A DNA stretch of 64,000 nt from contig JARGFQ010000003.1 of the NCBI GenBank assembly GCA_029210565.1, positions 1 to 64,000 on the forward strand, given 5' to 3'. The position numbers and the translations under genes were made by a program. The stretch comes from Bacteroidales bacterium. GTDB lineage: Bacteria > Bacteroidota > Bacteroidia > Bacteroidales > VadinHA17. The notes below the pieces were generated by a model. The model ran no database searches, was not told the origin of the DNA, and worked only from the letters and a program-made list of their open reading frames with translations. Below are positions 1 to 7,613 of this stretch, piece after piece; within the stretch, counting starts at the first letter, position 1; each line of letters starts with the position of its first letter.

Positions 1-868
1 TCCTTACCGCCGCATCAGGAACCATCCTCCGTATGTCATTCAGCAGGCGGCGCGTCTCCTCACTGTTGTGTTCGCGCCGCATTCTCCTGAGCACATTGTC
101 AGATATATGCTGTATCGGTATATCTATATACCTGCATATCTTGTGGTTATCCTGCATCATCTCAAGTATCTCATAGGGGAAACCGGAAGGATAAAGATAA
201 TGGAGCCTGATCCATTCTATCTCCTTAATGTCCGTTAGTTGCCTGACCAGTTCCGGAAGCATTTGCCTGCCGTAGATGTCGGTGCCGTAAAGGGTCAGGT
301 CCTGTGCAATGAGTATCAGCTCCTTAACCCCTGCGGAGGCCAGACAGGAAGCTTCGGCTGCCAGCTCTTCCAGCGGTACCGAGCTGTATCTTCCCCTGAT
401 GTCAGGAATGGCACAGAATGCACAGGTGCGGTCACACCCCTCCGAGATCTTGAGATAGGCATAGTGTTTCAGTCCGGGAAGAATCCTCTCTCCTGTCAGT
501 TCAGGACGGTATGTCAGTCCCAGGTGACTGATGATCTCCTGCGGCCTGTTAACCCCGAACCAGCCATCGACCTCGGGCATTGAGGCCTCGAGGTCTTTGC
601 GGTAGCGCTCTGACAGGCAACCCATAACGAAGAGCTTGCCGCGTCCGCGGCGCTTTATGGTCTCTGCATGGCTGATGATGGTGTCTATGCTCTCCTCCCT
701 GGCATCGAGGATGAAGCCGCAGGTATTGATGATGACAATGTCGGCCGAGTCTGACGCGTCAGCAATAACACTGTAGCCCCCTGCCGTGAGCTGACGCATG
801 AGCTTCTGCGAGTCAACGGTGTTCTTAGAGCAGCCCAGGGTGACGATATTGACCCTGTTATTCTTCAT
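1..868 (-). CDS. rimO: Ribosomal protein S12 methylthiotransferase RimO (partial, N-terminal part)
   Basis: Radical SAM methylthiotransferase that adds a methylthio group to the conserved aspartate of ribosomal protein S12. The visible ~289 residues start MKNNRVNIVTLGCSKNTVDS, the UPF0004 N-terminal domain, with its cluster cysteines in TLGCSKN, INTCGF and VMGCLSER. The radical SAM motif CDRTCAFC follows near residue 145. The SKNTVDS and IRGRYSS signatures favour RimO over MiaB. The C-terminal end of the radical SAM domain and the TRAM domain lie beyond the left edge. The start ATG overlaps the ftsY stop by one base (TGATG), so the two are translationally coupled and probably co-transcribed. 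Confidence 0.93.
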   Translation of the reverse strand, partial: MKNNRVNIVTLGCSKNTVDSQKLMRQLTAGGYSVIADASDSADIVIINTCGFILDAREESIDTIISHAETIKRRGRGKLFVMGCLSERYRKDLEASMPEVDGWFGVNRPQEIISHLGLTYRPELTGERILPGLKHYAYLKISEGCDRTCAFCAIPDIRGRYSSVPLEELAAEASCLASAGVKELILIAQDLTLYGTDIYGRQMLPELVRQLTDIKEIEWIRLHYLYPSGFPYEILEMMQDNHKICRYIDIPIQHISDNVLRRMRREHNSEETRRLLNDIRRMVPDAAVR

Positions 869-1833
869 CAGCGACTGTCACTGAAGAGGGAGTCGACGAA
901 CGCATACCTGTCGAAGATCCTCAGATCCTCCATTTTCTCTCCCACACCGATATATTTCACCGGTATCCGGAACTGGTCTGAGATCCCTATCACAACACCC
1001 CCCTTGGCTGTCCCGTCGAGCTTGGTGATGACCATCGCGTTCACACTGGTGGCTGCCGTGAACTGTTTTGCCTGTTCAAAGGCATTCTGTCCGGTTGAGC
1101 CGTCAAGGACAAGCAGAACCTCATGTGGGGCCTCCGGTACGACCTTCTCCATCACCCTCCTGATCTTTGAGAGCTCGTTCATGAGAGCTGTTTTATTGTG
1201 AAGCCTGCCGGCAGTATCGATTATGACTATATCCGTTCCCGAAGCCAGGGCCGACGTGACGGTGTCAAAAGCAACAGAGGCCGGATCAGCCCCCATCTTC
1301 TGGCTGATCATGGGTACGCCGGCTCTCTCCGACCATATCTTTAACTGATCGATGGCAGCAGCACGGAAGGTGTCAGCCGCTCCCAGCAGAACGCTCCTTC
1401 CTGCCTTCCTTAAGTTGTACGCCAGCTTGGCAATGGTGGTGGTCTTGCCGACTCCGTTGACACCGACAACAAGTATTACATAGGGTTTGGCTGGCAGCGG
1501 TGCATCGAAACCGGCGATGCTGCCCTCTGTGCTGTTATTCTCCTCGAGGAGGCCGGCGATCTCGTCACGCAAAAGGGCATTGAGCTCCGAGGTACTCACA
1601 TATTTGTCGCGTGCCACTCGCCTGGATATCCTCTCTATGATCCTTAGCGTGGTTTCAACCCCCACATCTGACGAGACCAGCACCTCTTCAAGATTGTCGA
1701 GGACATCGTCGTCGATCTTTGATTTGCCGGCAACAGCCCTGGTGAGCCTGGCAAAAACGCTCTCGCGGGTTTTCACCAGTCCCCTGTCAAGTATCTCTTT
1801 CTCCTCTTTCCTTAAAAAACCGAATAATGCCAT
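868..1833 (-). CDS. ftsY: Signal recognition particle receptor FtsY
   Basis: SRP receptor GTPase that docks ribosome-nascent-chain/SRP complexes at the membrane. At 321 aa it is the short Bacteroidota form without a long acidic N-terminal A domain. Visible motifs are the helical N domain (residues ~1-90), the P-loop GVNGVGKTTTIAKLA, the SRP-type DTFRAAAIDQL segment, DTAGR and TKLDGTAKGG. I start it at MALFGFLRKEEKE, seven codons inside the longest frame. This matches the family N-terminus, and a candidate -7 element at 1852-1859 covers the upstream ATG. The next gene downstream is rimO with a 1-nt overlap. A terminator separates ftsY from the ribosomal genes upstream. Confidence 0.95.
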   Translation of the reverse strand: MALFGFLRKEEKEILDRGLVKTRESVFARLTRAVAGKSKIDDDVLDNLEEVLVSSDVGVETTLRIIERISRRVARDKYVSTSELNALLRDEIAGLLEENNSTEGSIAGFDAPLPAKPYVILVVGVNGVGKTTTIAKLAYNLRKAGRSVLLGAADTFRAAAIDQLKIWSERAGVPMISQKMGADPASVAFDTVTSALASGTDIVIIDTAGRLHNKTALMNELSKIRRVMEKVVPEAPHEVLLVLDGSTGQNAFEQAKQFTAATSVNAMVITKLDGTAKGGVVIGISDQFRIPVKYIGVGEKMEDLRIFDRYAFVDSLFSDSR

Positions 1834-1851
1834 TGCCTGATTATTAATCGT

Positions 1852-1859
1852 CAAAAGTA
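1852..1859 (-). promoter_or_regulatory. Candidate -7 element of the ftsY promoter
   Basis: On the minus strand this reads TACTTTTG, an exact match to the Bacteroidota -7 consensus TAnnTTTG. It lies in the last bases of the U-tract of the preceding terminator and about 20 nt ahead of the chosen ftsY ATG. No clear TTTG is present at the -33 distance, so this is a candidate only. Confidence 0.4.
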
Positions 1860-1888
1860 AAAAAAGAGACGCAATTGTATGCGTCTCT
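1857..1888 (-). terminator. Intrinsic terminator after the L28-L33-DUF4295 operon
   Basis: Perfect 8-bp inverted repeat agagacgc/gcgtctct (1865-1872 and 1881-1888) with an 8-nt loop, followed on the minus strand by a run of T. A second hairpin, gatcag-aaaaa-ctgatc at 1900-1916, lies between it and the DUF4295 stop codon. Together they would end the ribosomal-protein transcript before ftsY. Confidence 0.75.
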
Positions 1889-1916
1889 CCCCTGTTCAGG
1901 ATCAGAAAAACTGATC

Positions 1917-2072
1917 TTATTTCGTGGAAAAGAAATCCTTAACGTGATCGTTATGAACAATTTCTTCCTTGAACTGGTATGCTCCGGTCTTCTCAGATTT
2001 GACCACCTTTATGCATTTGGTGAATGATCTGCCGGTTCCTGTCTTCAGTGTTGCAACAACTTTCTTTGCCAT
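1917..2072 (-). CDS. DUF4295 family small protein
   Basis: A 51-residue basic protein starting MAKKVVATLKTGTGRSFTK and ending KDFFSTK. It matches the DUF4295 family, which in Bacteroidota is regularly encoded directly after rpmG and before ftsY. The function is not established; its position and size suggest a ribosome-associated or translation-linked role (inference). The start is well supported by aaggagt just ahead of the ATG, one of the better Shine-Dalgarno sequences in the window. It is the last gene of the rpmB-rpmG operon and is followed at once by two hairpins. Confidence 0.85.
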   Translation of the reverse strand: MAKKVVATLKTGTGRSFTKCIKVVKSEKTGAYQFKEEIVHNDHVKDFFSTK

Positions 2073-2082
2073 AACTCCTTAT

Positions 2083-2271
2083 TTATTTTATCTCCCTGTG
2101 AAGGGTCATTTTCTTAAGTATGGGATTGAATTTTTTCCTCTCAAGACGGTCAGGTGTATTCTTTCGGTTCTTGGTGGTGATATATCTCGAGGTGCCCGGC
2201 ATTCCGGATTCCTTGTGCTCAGTGCACTCAAGGATAACCTGCACCCTGTTGCCTTTGCTCTTCTTTGCCAT
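2083..2271 (-). CDS. rpmG: 50S ribosomal protein L33
   Basis: A 62-aa basic protein starting [20 protein letters not shown] and ending [13 protein letters not shown], the usual size and sequence of L33, a component of the large subunit near the E site. Only one cysteine is present, so this is a zinc-free (C-minus) L33. The [17 protein letters not shown] stretch is the family core. It sits 16 nt after rpmB and 10 nt before the DUF4295 gene, in one operon. Confidence 0.96.
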   Translation of the reverse strand: MAKKSKGNRVQVILECTEHKESGMPGTSRYITTKNRKNTPDRLERKKFNPILKKMTLHREIK

Positions 2272-2287
2272 TTTCTCTCCGGTTTAT

Positions 2288-2527
2288 TTAGTTGATAATG
2301 TAACCTTTTTCCTTTGCCTCCTTTAGGACCGAGGCGAGACCGTTCTTGTTGATGTTCCTCATTCCTGCTGCTGATACCTTAAGGGTGATCCATCTGTTCT
2401 CCTCAGGCAGGTAATACCTCTTGGTAAACAGGTTGACCATAAACTTTCTCTTGGTCCTCCTCTTCGAGTGGGAAACATTGTTTCCAACCACTGCTTTCTT
2501 ACCGGTGACCTGACACACTTTTGACAT
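2288..2527 (-). CDS. rpmB: 50S ribosomal protein L28
   Basis: A 79-aa protein starting [21 protein letters not shown], the conserved L28 N-terminus, with the [18 protein letters not shown] core. L28 is a late-assembling large-subunit protein. It is the first gene of the rpmB-rpmG-DUF4295 operon, the standard Bacteroidota order. A plausible promoter lies 48-79 nt upstream. Confidence 0.97.
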   Translation of the reverse strand: MSKVCQVTGKKAVVGNNVSHSKRRTKRKFMVNLFTKRYYLPEENRWITLKVSAAGMRNINKNGLASVLKEAKEKGYIIN

Positions 2528-2574
2528 TATTATCCTCTTTTTACTTGTTCTGAAAAACTCCGAAAATCGGTTCG

Positions 2575-2606
2575 CAAAATAGGTGATTTTTATTCAATTA
2601 ACCAAA
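2575..2606 (-). promoter_or_regulatory. Candidate promoter of the rpmB operon
   Basis: Minus strand: TTTG at 2606-2603, then 21 nt, then TATTTTG at 2581-2575. This is close to the Bacteroidota -33/-7 arrangement (TTTG, TAnnTTTG). The region between it and rpmB is AT-rich and untranslated. Confidence 0.4.
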
Positions 2607-2647
2607 TAATTTCCTCATTTTTTTCCAACATCCCCGTATCCGATGGC

Positions 2648-3892
2648 TCAGCCGCTGATTATCTGCTTTCTAAGCATGTTCAGAGCAGTGTAGGAGGCTC
2701 TCAGAATATTCACTGTTCTGTTGTCCGCAAAGCGATGTAATTCAGTTATTATACTCCCGGAAGAGGCGATGGCTATCCAGACCGTGCCCACCGGTTTCGT
2801 GTCTGTTCCGCCTGTCGGACCGGCAATACCGGTGATGGCTACTGAATAATCGCTTCCCGTTAATCTCCTCACCCCTGCCGCCATCTCAGCGGCTGTCTCC
2901 TTGCTGACGGCCCCGTGAATTCTGATGGTGTCCGGAATCACCCCGAGCATGCCGGTCTTGATGCTGTTGTCATAGGCAATCACCGAGCCGAGGTACCATG
3001 ACGAACTGCCGGGCACGGAGGTGATCAGTGAAGATAGCTTTCCTCCCGTACAGCTCTCGGCTGTCGATACCGTCAGTCCTGCTTTGAAAAGCAGTCCGCC
3101 CGTCACCTCCTCCAGCGTTGTCTCATCCTCTCCGTAGATTACGTCGGGAATGATCGTGTAGAGTTTCCTGACCTGCTCATCCATCAGCGCCTGCATGAGC
3201 CTCTCATCCCTGCCTCTTCCTGTAAGCCTGAGCTTGATAAGTCCGTATGATGGCAGATAGGCAATCCTGATAACAGGAGGAAGCTCCCTCTCAAAGTCCT
3301 GCAGCCTCTCTGCCAGTTTGGCCTCAAAGGTGCCGTAGGTCATTATATTCTTGTGAATAATTGCATTCCCTCCTGCGTGGGTGGCGATCATCGGCAGGAC
3401 GTGCTCCGTCATTATGTACTTCATCTCCGAAGGAACGCCGGGCATGGAGACAACTGTTCTATCTCCCCTTCTAAACAACATCCCCGGGGCTGTCCCTGCC
3501 CTGTTGGCAAGAACAGTGCAGTTATCGGGCACATTGGCCTGACGGCGGTTGTTATCATTCATCTCCAGGTTCCTCTTCCTCAGCCTTTCCGTCACCTCCT
3601 GCAGCACACCCTGATCAGTAACCAGTTTCGACCCGAAGTATTCAGCCAGCATCTCCTTGGTGATGTCATCACTGGTAGGCCCCAGTCCGCCTGTCATCAG
3701 CACCAGTTCGCTGCGCCCCAGCGACTCATCCAGCGCGGCTATGATATCCTCCCTTTTGTCCGCTATCGATGTGATTCGCGCAACACCAACACCAATCAGA
3801 TTAAGCCTGCTGCCGATCCATGCCGAGTTGGTGTCAACGGTCTGGCCTATCAAAATCTCATCTCCTATTGTAATAATTTCTGCGCTGTTCAT
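2648..3892 (-). CDS. cinA: CinA family protein (nicotinamide-nucleotide amidase)
   Basis: Two-domain CinA of 414 aa. The N-terminal molybdopterin-binding-like (MPTBD/MoaB fold) domain is residues ~1-170, with EIITIGDEILIGQTVDTN and MTGGLGPTSDD. The C-terminal PncC-type amidase domain (~260-410) has STAESCTGGKLSSLI and VAITGIAGPTGGT. In other bacteria CinA proteins deamidate NMN in the pyridine nucleotide salvage cycle, and some have ADP-ribose pyrophosphatase activity in the N-terminal domain. I start at MNSAEIITIGDE, 14 codons inside the longest frame, because the family begins there. It is divergent from the HD hydrolase at 3966. Confidence 0.92.
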   Translation of the reverse strand: MNSAEIITIGDEILIGQTVDTNSAWIGSRLNLIGVGVARITSIADKREDIIAALDESLGRSELVLMTGGLGPTSDDITKEMLAEYFGSKLVTDQGVLQEVTERLRKRNLEMNDNNRRQANVPDNCTVLANRAGTAPGMLFRRGDRTVVSMPGVPSEMKYIMTEHVLPMIATHAGGNAIIHKNIMTYGTFEAKLAERLQDFERELPPVIRIAYLPSYGLIKLRLTGRGRDERLMQALMDEQVRKLYTIIPDVIYGEDETTLEEVTGGLLFKAGLTVSTAESCTGGKLSSLITSVPGSSSWYLGSVIAYDNSIKTGMLGVIPDTIRIHGAVSKETAAEMAAGVRRLTGSDYSVAITGIAGPTGGTDTKPVGTVWIAIASSGSIITELHRFADNRTVNILRASYTALNMLRKQIISG

Positions 3893-3965
3893 ATCTTGAT
3901 TGACAGGTAATGGTGGAAGAGGCAAAATTATCAATATTTTGTGTCAGCAAAGAGAATCAGGCAAA

Positions 3966-4661
3966 ATGATAAATGAACGGGAGATCATAAGCGAGGTAAG
4001 CGATTTCGTCAGGGAAGCTGTCCGGCAATACGACAGCGGCCACGGATGGTCTCATATAGAAAGGGTTGTACGGCTGGCACTGTATATTCACGAATGTGAG
4101 GGCCGGGGCGACAGGTTTACCGTTGAACTTGCCGCACTGCTACACGATGTGGGAGATCATAAATTTGCCGTGCACGACGGTCCGGCAGAGATCAGGGTCC
4201 TCCTGGGAAGGCTCGGAGTCAAGGCTTCAGTAACAGAGGAGGTGGTAAGCATCAATGAGAAAATATCCTTTTCCAAAGGGCCGGCCACGGGACCAAAAAG
4301 TGACGAGCTGCAGATAGTTCAGGATGCCGACCGGCTCGACGCCCTGGGCGCTGTGGGTATCGCCAGGGCATTCAGCTACGGAGGATTCAAGGGACGTGAA
4401 CTGTATGATCCCCTGGCGGGATTACCCGGACAGCCAGGCGTAAGCTCATCAAGCAGAAATTCAGCCTCCACGATACATCATTTCCATGATAAACTGCTCC
4501 TTCTCAGGAACCTTATGAATAGTGCCACCGGAAGAAGGCTGGCTGATGAAAGACATGACTTCATGCTCAGCTTCCTTCGTCAGTTCATGAGGGAATGGGA
4601 TCAGGGAGCATGTCCGGGAGAGAACCCGGGCCTGGCGAATAACAGTGAACAGTCGGAATGA
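3966..4661 (+). CDS. HD domain phosphohydrolase
   Basis: A 231-aa HD-superfamily protein of the YedJ-like type. The metal ligands are visible: H in GHGWSHIERV (residue ~27), the HD pair in ALLHDVGDHKF (~62) and the distal aspartate in QDADRLDALGAVG (~122). Members hydrolyse phosphate esters, often of nucleotides; the substrate is unknown here. I chose ATG 3966 (MINEREIISEVSDF), because residues encoded upstream are unlike the family and run into the space shared with divergent cinA. It stands alone; the next gene, lemA, has its own upstream region. Confidence 0.85.
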   Translation: MINEREIISEVSDFVREAVRQYDSGHGWSHIERVVRLALYIHECEGRGDRFTVELAALLHDVGDHKFAVHDGPAEIRVLLGRLGVKASVTEEVVSINEKISFSKGPATGPKSDELQIVQDADRLDALGAVGIARAFSYGGFKGRELYDPLAGLPGQPGVSSSSRNSASTIHHFHDKLLLLRNLMNSATGRRLADERHDFMLSFLRQFMREWDQGACPGENPGLANNSEQSE

Positions 4662-4739
4662 CCGTTGTTGCAGATGATAATTTGACCGTTTTCTTTCATA
4701 AAATACTATTTTTACGTAAACAAATTAAAATCCAAGAAT

Positions 4740-5294
4740 ATGTTTATTGCACTGCTTATCATTATTATTGTTCTCGTCCTGCTTGCTATCGGACTTTACA
4801 ACAGGCTCGTAAGACTGAGGAACAACCGTGAGAATGCCTTTGCCGACATCGATGTACAGCTCAGACAGAGGCTTGACCTGATACCTCAGCTGGTGGAGGC
4901 TGTCAAAGCTTACATGAAGCATGAGAGCACCGTTCTGACAGATATCACCAACGCAAGGGCCAATGCCATTGAGGCTAAGGGCATTGATGAAAAGATAGCT
5001 GCTGACGGCCGACTCTCCTCAGCACTGCAGGGACTGAGAGTTGCCGTGGAGGCATATCCGGATCTGAAGGCCAGCACCAACTTCATCCAGCTTCAGGAGG
5101 AGATAGCAGACATTGAGAACAAGCTCGCTGCTGCCCGCCGGTTCTTCAATTCGGCCACAAAAGAGCTGAACAATGCAGTGGAGGTTTTTCCTTCGAACAT
5201 TGTTGCCGGCATGTTCGGGTTCAAGCGTGAAACAATGTATGATCTGGCCGAGACCAGGGCACAGGCCGAGGAGACGCCGAAACTGAACTTCTAG
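4740..5294 (+). CDS. lemA: LemA family membrane protein
   Basis: A 184-aa LemA protein. One N-terminal membrane helix (residues ~2-20, IALLIIIIVLVLLAIGLY) is followed by a helical domain with the family motifs NRLVRLRNNRENAFADIDVQL, LIPQLVEAVKAYM, and RRFFNSATKELNNAVEVFPS near the C-terminus. The function is not well defined; the family is repeatedly encoded next to M48 metalloproteases, as here (6-nt gap to the HtpX-like gene), suggesting a shared envelope stress or protein-quality role. The upstream region carries TTTG, a 19-nt spacer and TACTATTT, a possible promoter. Confidence 0.93.
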   Translation: MFIALLIIIIVLVLLAIGLYNRLVRLRNNRENAFADIDVQLRQRLDLIPQLVEAVKAYMKHESTVLTDITNARANAIEAKGIDEKIAADGRLSSALQGLRVAVEAYPDLKASTNFIQLQEEIADIENKLAAARRFFNSATKELNNAVEVFPSNIVAGMFGFKRETMYDLAETRAQAEETPKLNF

Positions 5295-5300
5295 GATCAG

Positions 5301-6236
5301 ATGAAATATATCGGGCTCAATAAACAGATCTGGAGCAATAATTTCAAGTCTGTTCTATTGCTTATTCTTTTTCCGGCAGTGATTTATGCACTGGTTTGGA
5401 TCTTTGTTTTCCTGGTACAGCCCGATCCGGAGTACAGAATCGTCAGCTCAAACCAGACATTTATCAGGACCATACCCTGGATATCCATGGCAATATTGCT
5501 CTGGTTCACGGTTGCTTTTTTTTCTCATTCAAAGATGATTGAAAAGGCTACAGGTTCTGCACCTCTCAGCCGGAAAGAGAATAAGAGAGTTTATAACCTT
5601 GTGGAGAACCTGTGCATCGGAAGCGGAATGTCCATGCCTAAAATAAACGTGATCGAAGATGATTCTCTTAACGCCTTTGCAAGCGGCATTAATACCTCAA
5701 CCTTTACCGTATCTCTCTCGAGGGGCATAATAAACAAGCTTGAGGACGACGAACTTGAGGCGGTTATAGCTCATGAGCTTACACACATTAGAAACCGCGA
5801 TGTGAGGCTGCTTATCGTGTCGATAATCTTTGTGGGAATATTTGCTTTCCTGACAGAAGCACTATTAAGGTCTGTCAGGTTCGGTGGTGCCGGACGCGGC
5901 CGGAAAGATGGCCGGGTGGTGATAATAGTCCTGCTTCTGGCCGCTCTTGGATACCTCCTATCATCCCTTTTCCGGTTTGCCATTTCCAGGCAGAGAGAAT
6001 TTATGGCTGACGCAGGCTCAGCAATGATGACAAAGAATCCGCTGGCTCTGGCTTCAGCCCTGGAGAAAGTATCTGTCGATCCGCGAATAGAAGCAGTGCA
6101 ACGTCGTGATGTGGCACAGATGTTTATTGAAAATCCGCAGGATCAAAAGTCAAAACCGACATCTTTCTCTTTCAGTTCTCTATTTATGACCCATCCTCCT
6201 CTTGAAAAGCGTATAGCCATCCTTCGACAGTTCTGA
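5301..6236 (+). CDS. M48 family zinc metalloprotease, HtpX-like
   Basis: A 311-aa integral membrane peptidase. Two N-terminal membrane helices (~16-38 and ~58-75) come before the catalytic domain. The zinc motif HELTHIRNRD (HExxH) is near residue 158, with the third ligand in RQREFMADAGSA (~233-240). Two more hydrophobic segments (~172-190 and ~208-228) lie between, as in HtpX. HtpX-type proteases degrade misfolded or damaged inner-membrane proteins with the active site facing the cytoplasm. It forms a two-gene unit with lemA just upstream. Confidence 0.92.
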   Translation: MKYIGLNKQIWSNNFKSVLLLILFPAVIYALVWIFVFLVQPDPEYRIVSSNQTFIRTIPWISMAILLWFTVAFFSHSKMIEKATGSAPLSRKENKRVYNLVENLCIGSGMSMPKINVIEDDSLNAFASGINTSTFTVSLSRGIINKLEDDELEAVIAHELTHIRNRDVRLLIVSIIFVGIFAFLTEALLRSVRFGGAGRGRKDGRVVIIVLLLAALGYLLSSLFRFAISRQREFMADAGSAMMTKNPLALASALEKVSVDPRIEAVQRRDVAQMFIENPQDQKSKPTSFSFSSLFMTHPPLEKRIAILRQF

Positions 6237-6293
6237 TCAGATGTTGGATTCCGTTCCTGGAGATATGTTAGGTCCTATTAAAGCATTGTTAAC

Positions 6294-7121
6294 ATGAAAG
6301 TCAACAAGAAAAAGCTCTATGAGATAATCTTCGAAGCTGATACACGGGAGGGTAAAGCATTTGACGTGTTGATCATAGTACTGATCTTTGTAAGTATTTT
6401 TCTGGTGCTATTAGACAGCGTTACCTCTGTGCGTGAAAAGTATGCCGTCATCCTTCACACGTCGGAATGGATCATTACTGCTATTTTTGTGACCGAATAT
6501 CTATTAAGGATATATGTTCTGAACAAGCCCTTCAGGTATATCTTCAGCTTCTTTGGCATCATTGACCTGCTTGCCATTCTTCCCAGCTTTCTGGGACTGA
6601 TCTTAGTCGGCGGACAGAGTCTGATGGTAATCAGGGCTGTAAGGCTACTGAGGGTGTTTCGCATATTCAAGCTCAGCCGCTATACTTCTGCAGGCCGGAC
6701 CCTGGCTGTGGCACTTTACCGAAGCCGTGAGAAGATATTCATGTTTATCTCGGTGATTCTTACTCTGGTGGTGATCTTCGGGACGGTGATGTATCTTATC
6801 GAGGGTGAACAGAATGGTTTTACGAGTATTCCGGTAAGCATTTACTGGGCAATAGTGACGATGACGACAGTGGGATACGGTGATATCTCTCCGGTTACTG
6901 GAATGGGACAGTTCCTGGCCAGCATTGTGATGATAATGGGCTACGCCATTATAGCTGTTCCGACCGGGATAATAACATCCGAAATGATAAGGCACCCGGC
7001 ACACAGCAATACGCAGGTATGTCCGAACTGCATGTATGACAGACATGATGACGATGCGCAATACTGCAAGAGATGCGGTACGCACCTTGATGTGTCTTCA
7101 AGCACCGGCGGTGAGTCATGA
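6294..7121 (+). CDS. Voltage-gated potassium channel-like ion transporter with C-terminal zinc ribbon
   Basis: A 275-aa six-transmembrane Kv-type channel. The S1-S4 voltage-sensor region occupies residues ~22-125, and the S4 segment (VIRAVRLLRVFRIFKLSRY, ~107-126) carries regularly spaced arginines. The pore selectivity filter is TTVGYGD (~197), flanked by S5 and S6. The ~40-residue cytoplasmic tail ends in two CxxC pairs, CPNCMYDRHDDDAQYCKRCG, a zinc-ribbon layout. The channel should conduct K+ across the inner membrane. The ribbon may act in tetramer assembly or sensing (inference). The ATG follows 57 nt after the protease gene. Confidence 0.88.
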   Translation: MKVNKKKLYEIIFEADTREGKAFDVLIIVLIFVSIFLVLLDSVTSVREKYAVILHTSEWIITAIFVTEYLLRIYVLNKPFRYIFSFFGIIDLLAILPSFLGLILVGGQSLMVIRAVRLLRVFRIFKLSRYTSAGRTLAVALYRSREKIFMFISVILTLVVIFGTVMYLIEGEQNGFTSIPVSIYWAIVTMTTVGYGDISPVTGMGQFLASIVMIMGYAIIAVPTGIITSEMIRHPAHSNTQVCPNCMYDRHDDDAQYCKRCGTHLDVSSSTGGES

Positions 7122-7232
7122 AAGTCCAGGTAAACCGGGGGGGTGCCTTCAGGCAAGCCTGAGTCGGTCTGTGTTGATCTAAAAGGGATTGCTTCGCCTT
7201 CGGCTCAGCGTTCCCTGAGTAGGATGCCATGA

Positions 7233-7268
7233 GACAAAAAGTCCCGACGATGTCGGGACTTTTTGTCT
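7233..7268. terminator. Bidirectional intrinsic terminator
   Basis: Near-perfect palindrome: gacaaaaagtcccgac, 3-nt loop gat, gtcgggactttttgtc. It has a GC-rich stem with T runs on both strands. It lies between the plus-strand channel gene and the minus-strand tRNA genes and can end transcripts from both sides. Confidence 0.85.
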
Positions 7269-7270
7269 GA

Positions 7271-7341
7271 GCGGGAAAGGGGGTTCGAACCCCCGACCCT
7301 CAGCTTGGGAAGCTGATGCTCTACCCCTGAGCTACTCCCGC
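7271..7341 (-). tRNA. tRNA-Gly (anticodon CCC)
   Basis: The minus strand folds as a 71-nt cloverleaf: acceptor GCGGGAG, D-arm GCTCAGGGGTAGAGC, anticodon stem TCAGC/GCTGA enclosing loop TTCCCAA (anticodon CCC), T-arm GGGGGTTCGAACCCCC, and 3' acceptor strand ending CCCGC. CCA is not encoded. It is 67 bp from tRNA-Thr on the same strand and precedes the terminator at 7233-7268. Confidence 0.95.
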
Positions 7342-7370
7342 TTATAATTCTTTAACACCGACGGCACATT

Positions 7371-7400
7371 ATCACTACTGCTGACTGCCGACTGAAAACT
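7371..7400. repeat. Short GACTG-type repeat between the tRNA genes
   Basis: The spacer contains ctgctgactgccgactgaaaact, the same degenerate CTGNNGACTG/GACTGAAGA units that fill 31288-31555. It is a small outlying copy of that repeat. Confidence 0.45.
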
Positions 7401-7408
7401 ACCCCCAG

Positions 7409-7480
7409 AGCCTCCCATGGGAGTTGAACCCACGACCTGCTCATTACGAGTGAGCTGCTCTACCACTGAGCTAAGGAGGC
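7409..7480 (-). tRNA. tRNA-Thr (anticodon CGT)
   Basis: The minus strand folds as a 72-nt cloverleaf: acceptor GCCTCCT pairing with GGGAGGC (one G-U pair), D-arm GCTCAGTGGTAGAGC, anticodon stem GCTCA/TGAGC around loop CTCGTAA (anticodon CGT), and T-arm with GTGGGTTCAACTCCCA. No CCA is encoded. It reads codon ACG. Confidence 0.94.
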
Positions 7481-7491
7481 ATATATACAAT

Positions 7492-7575
7492 AAAAAAAGC
7501 AGGGCGCTTAAGAAATAAGTGTGGAATAATTATGTCTCGCTGCATTTCCTCGTGCTTGAGGGAATAGCGCCCTGC
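7492..7575 (-). ncRNA. Possible small RNA or 3'-UTR element with intrinsic terminator
   Basis: On the minus strand, downstream of fabG, a perfect 10-bp stem GCAGGGCGCT/AGCGCCCTGC closes a 57-nt loop and is followed directly by TTTTTTT. Inside the loop, TTCCCTC and GAGGAA form a second hairpin. A compact fold closed by a GC-rich stem plus U-tract is typical of a terminated small RNA or a stable 3'-UTR. It may simply be the fabG terminator, but a 57-nt loop is long for that. I do not recognise a known family. Confidence 0.4.
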
Positions 7576-7613
7576 CGGTGCAAATATAATAAATAATTCA
7601 AATTAAAAATATT

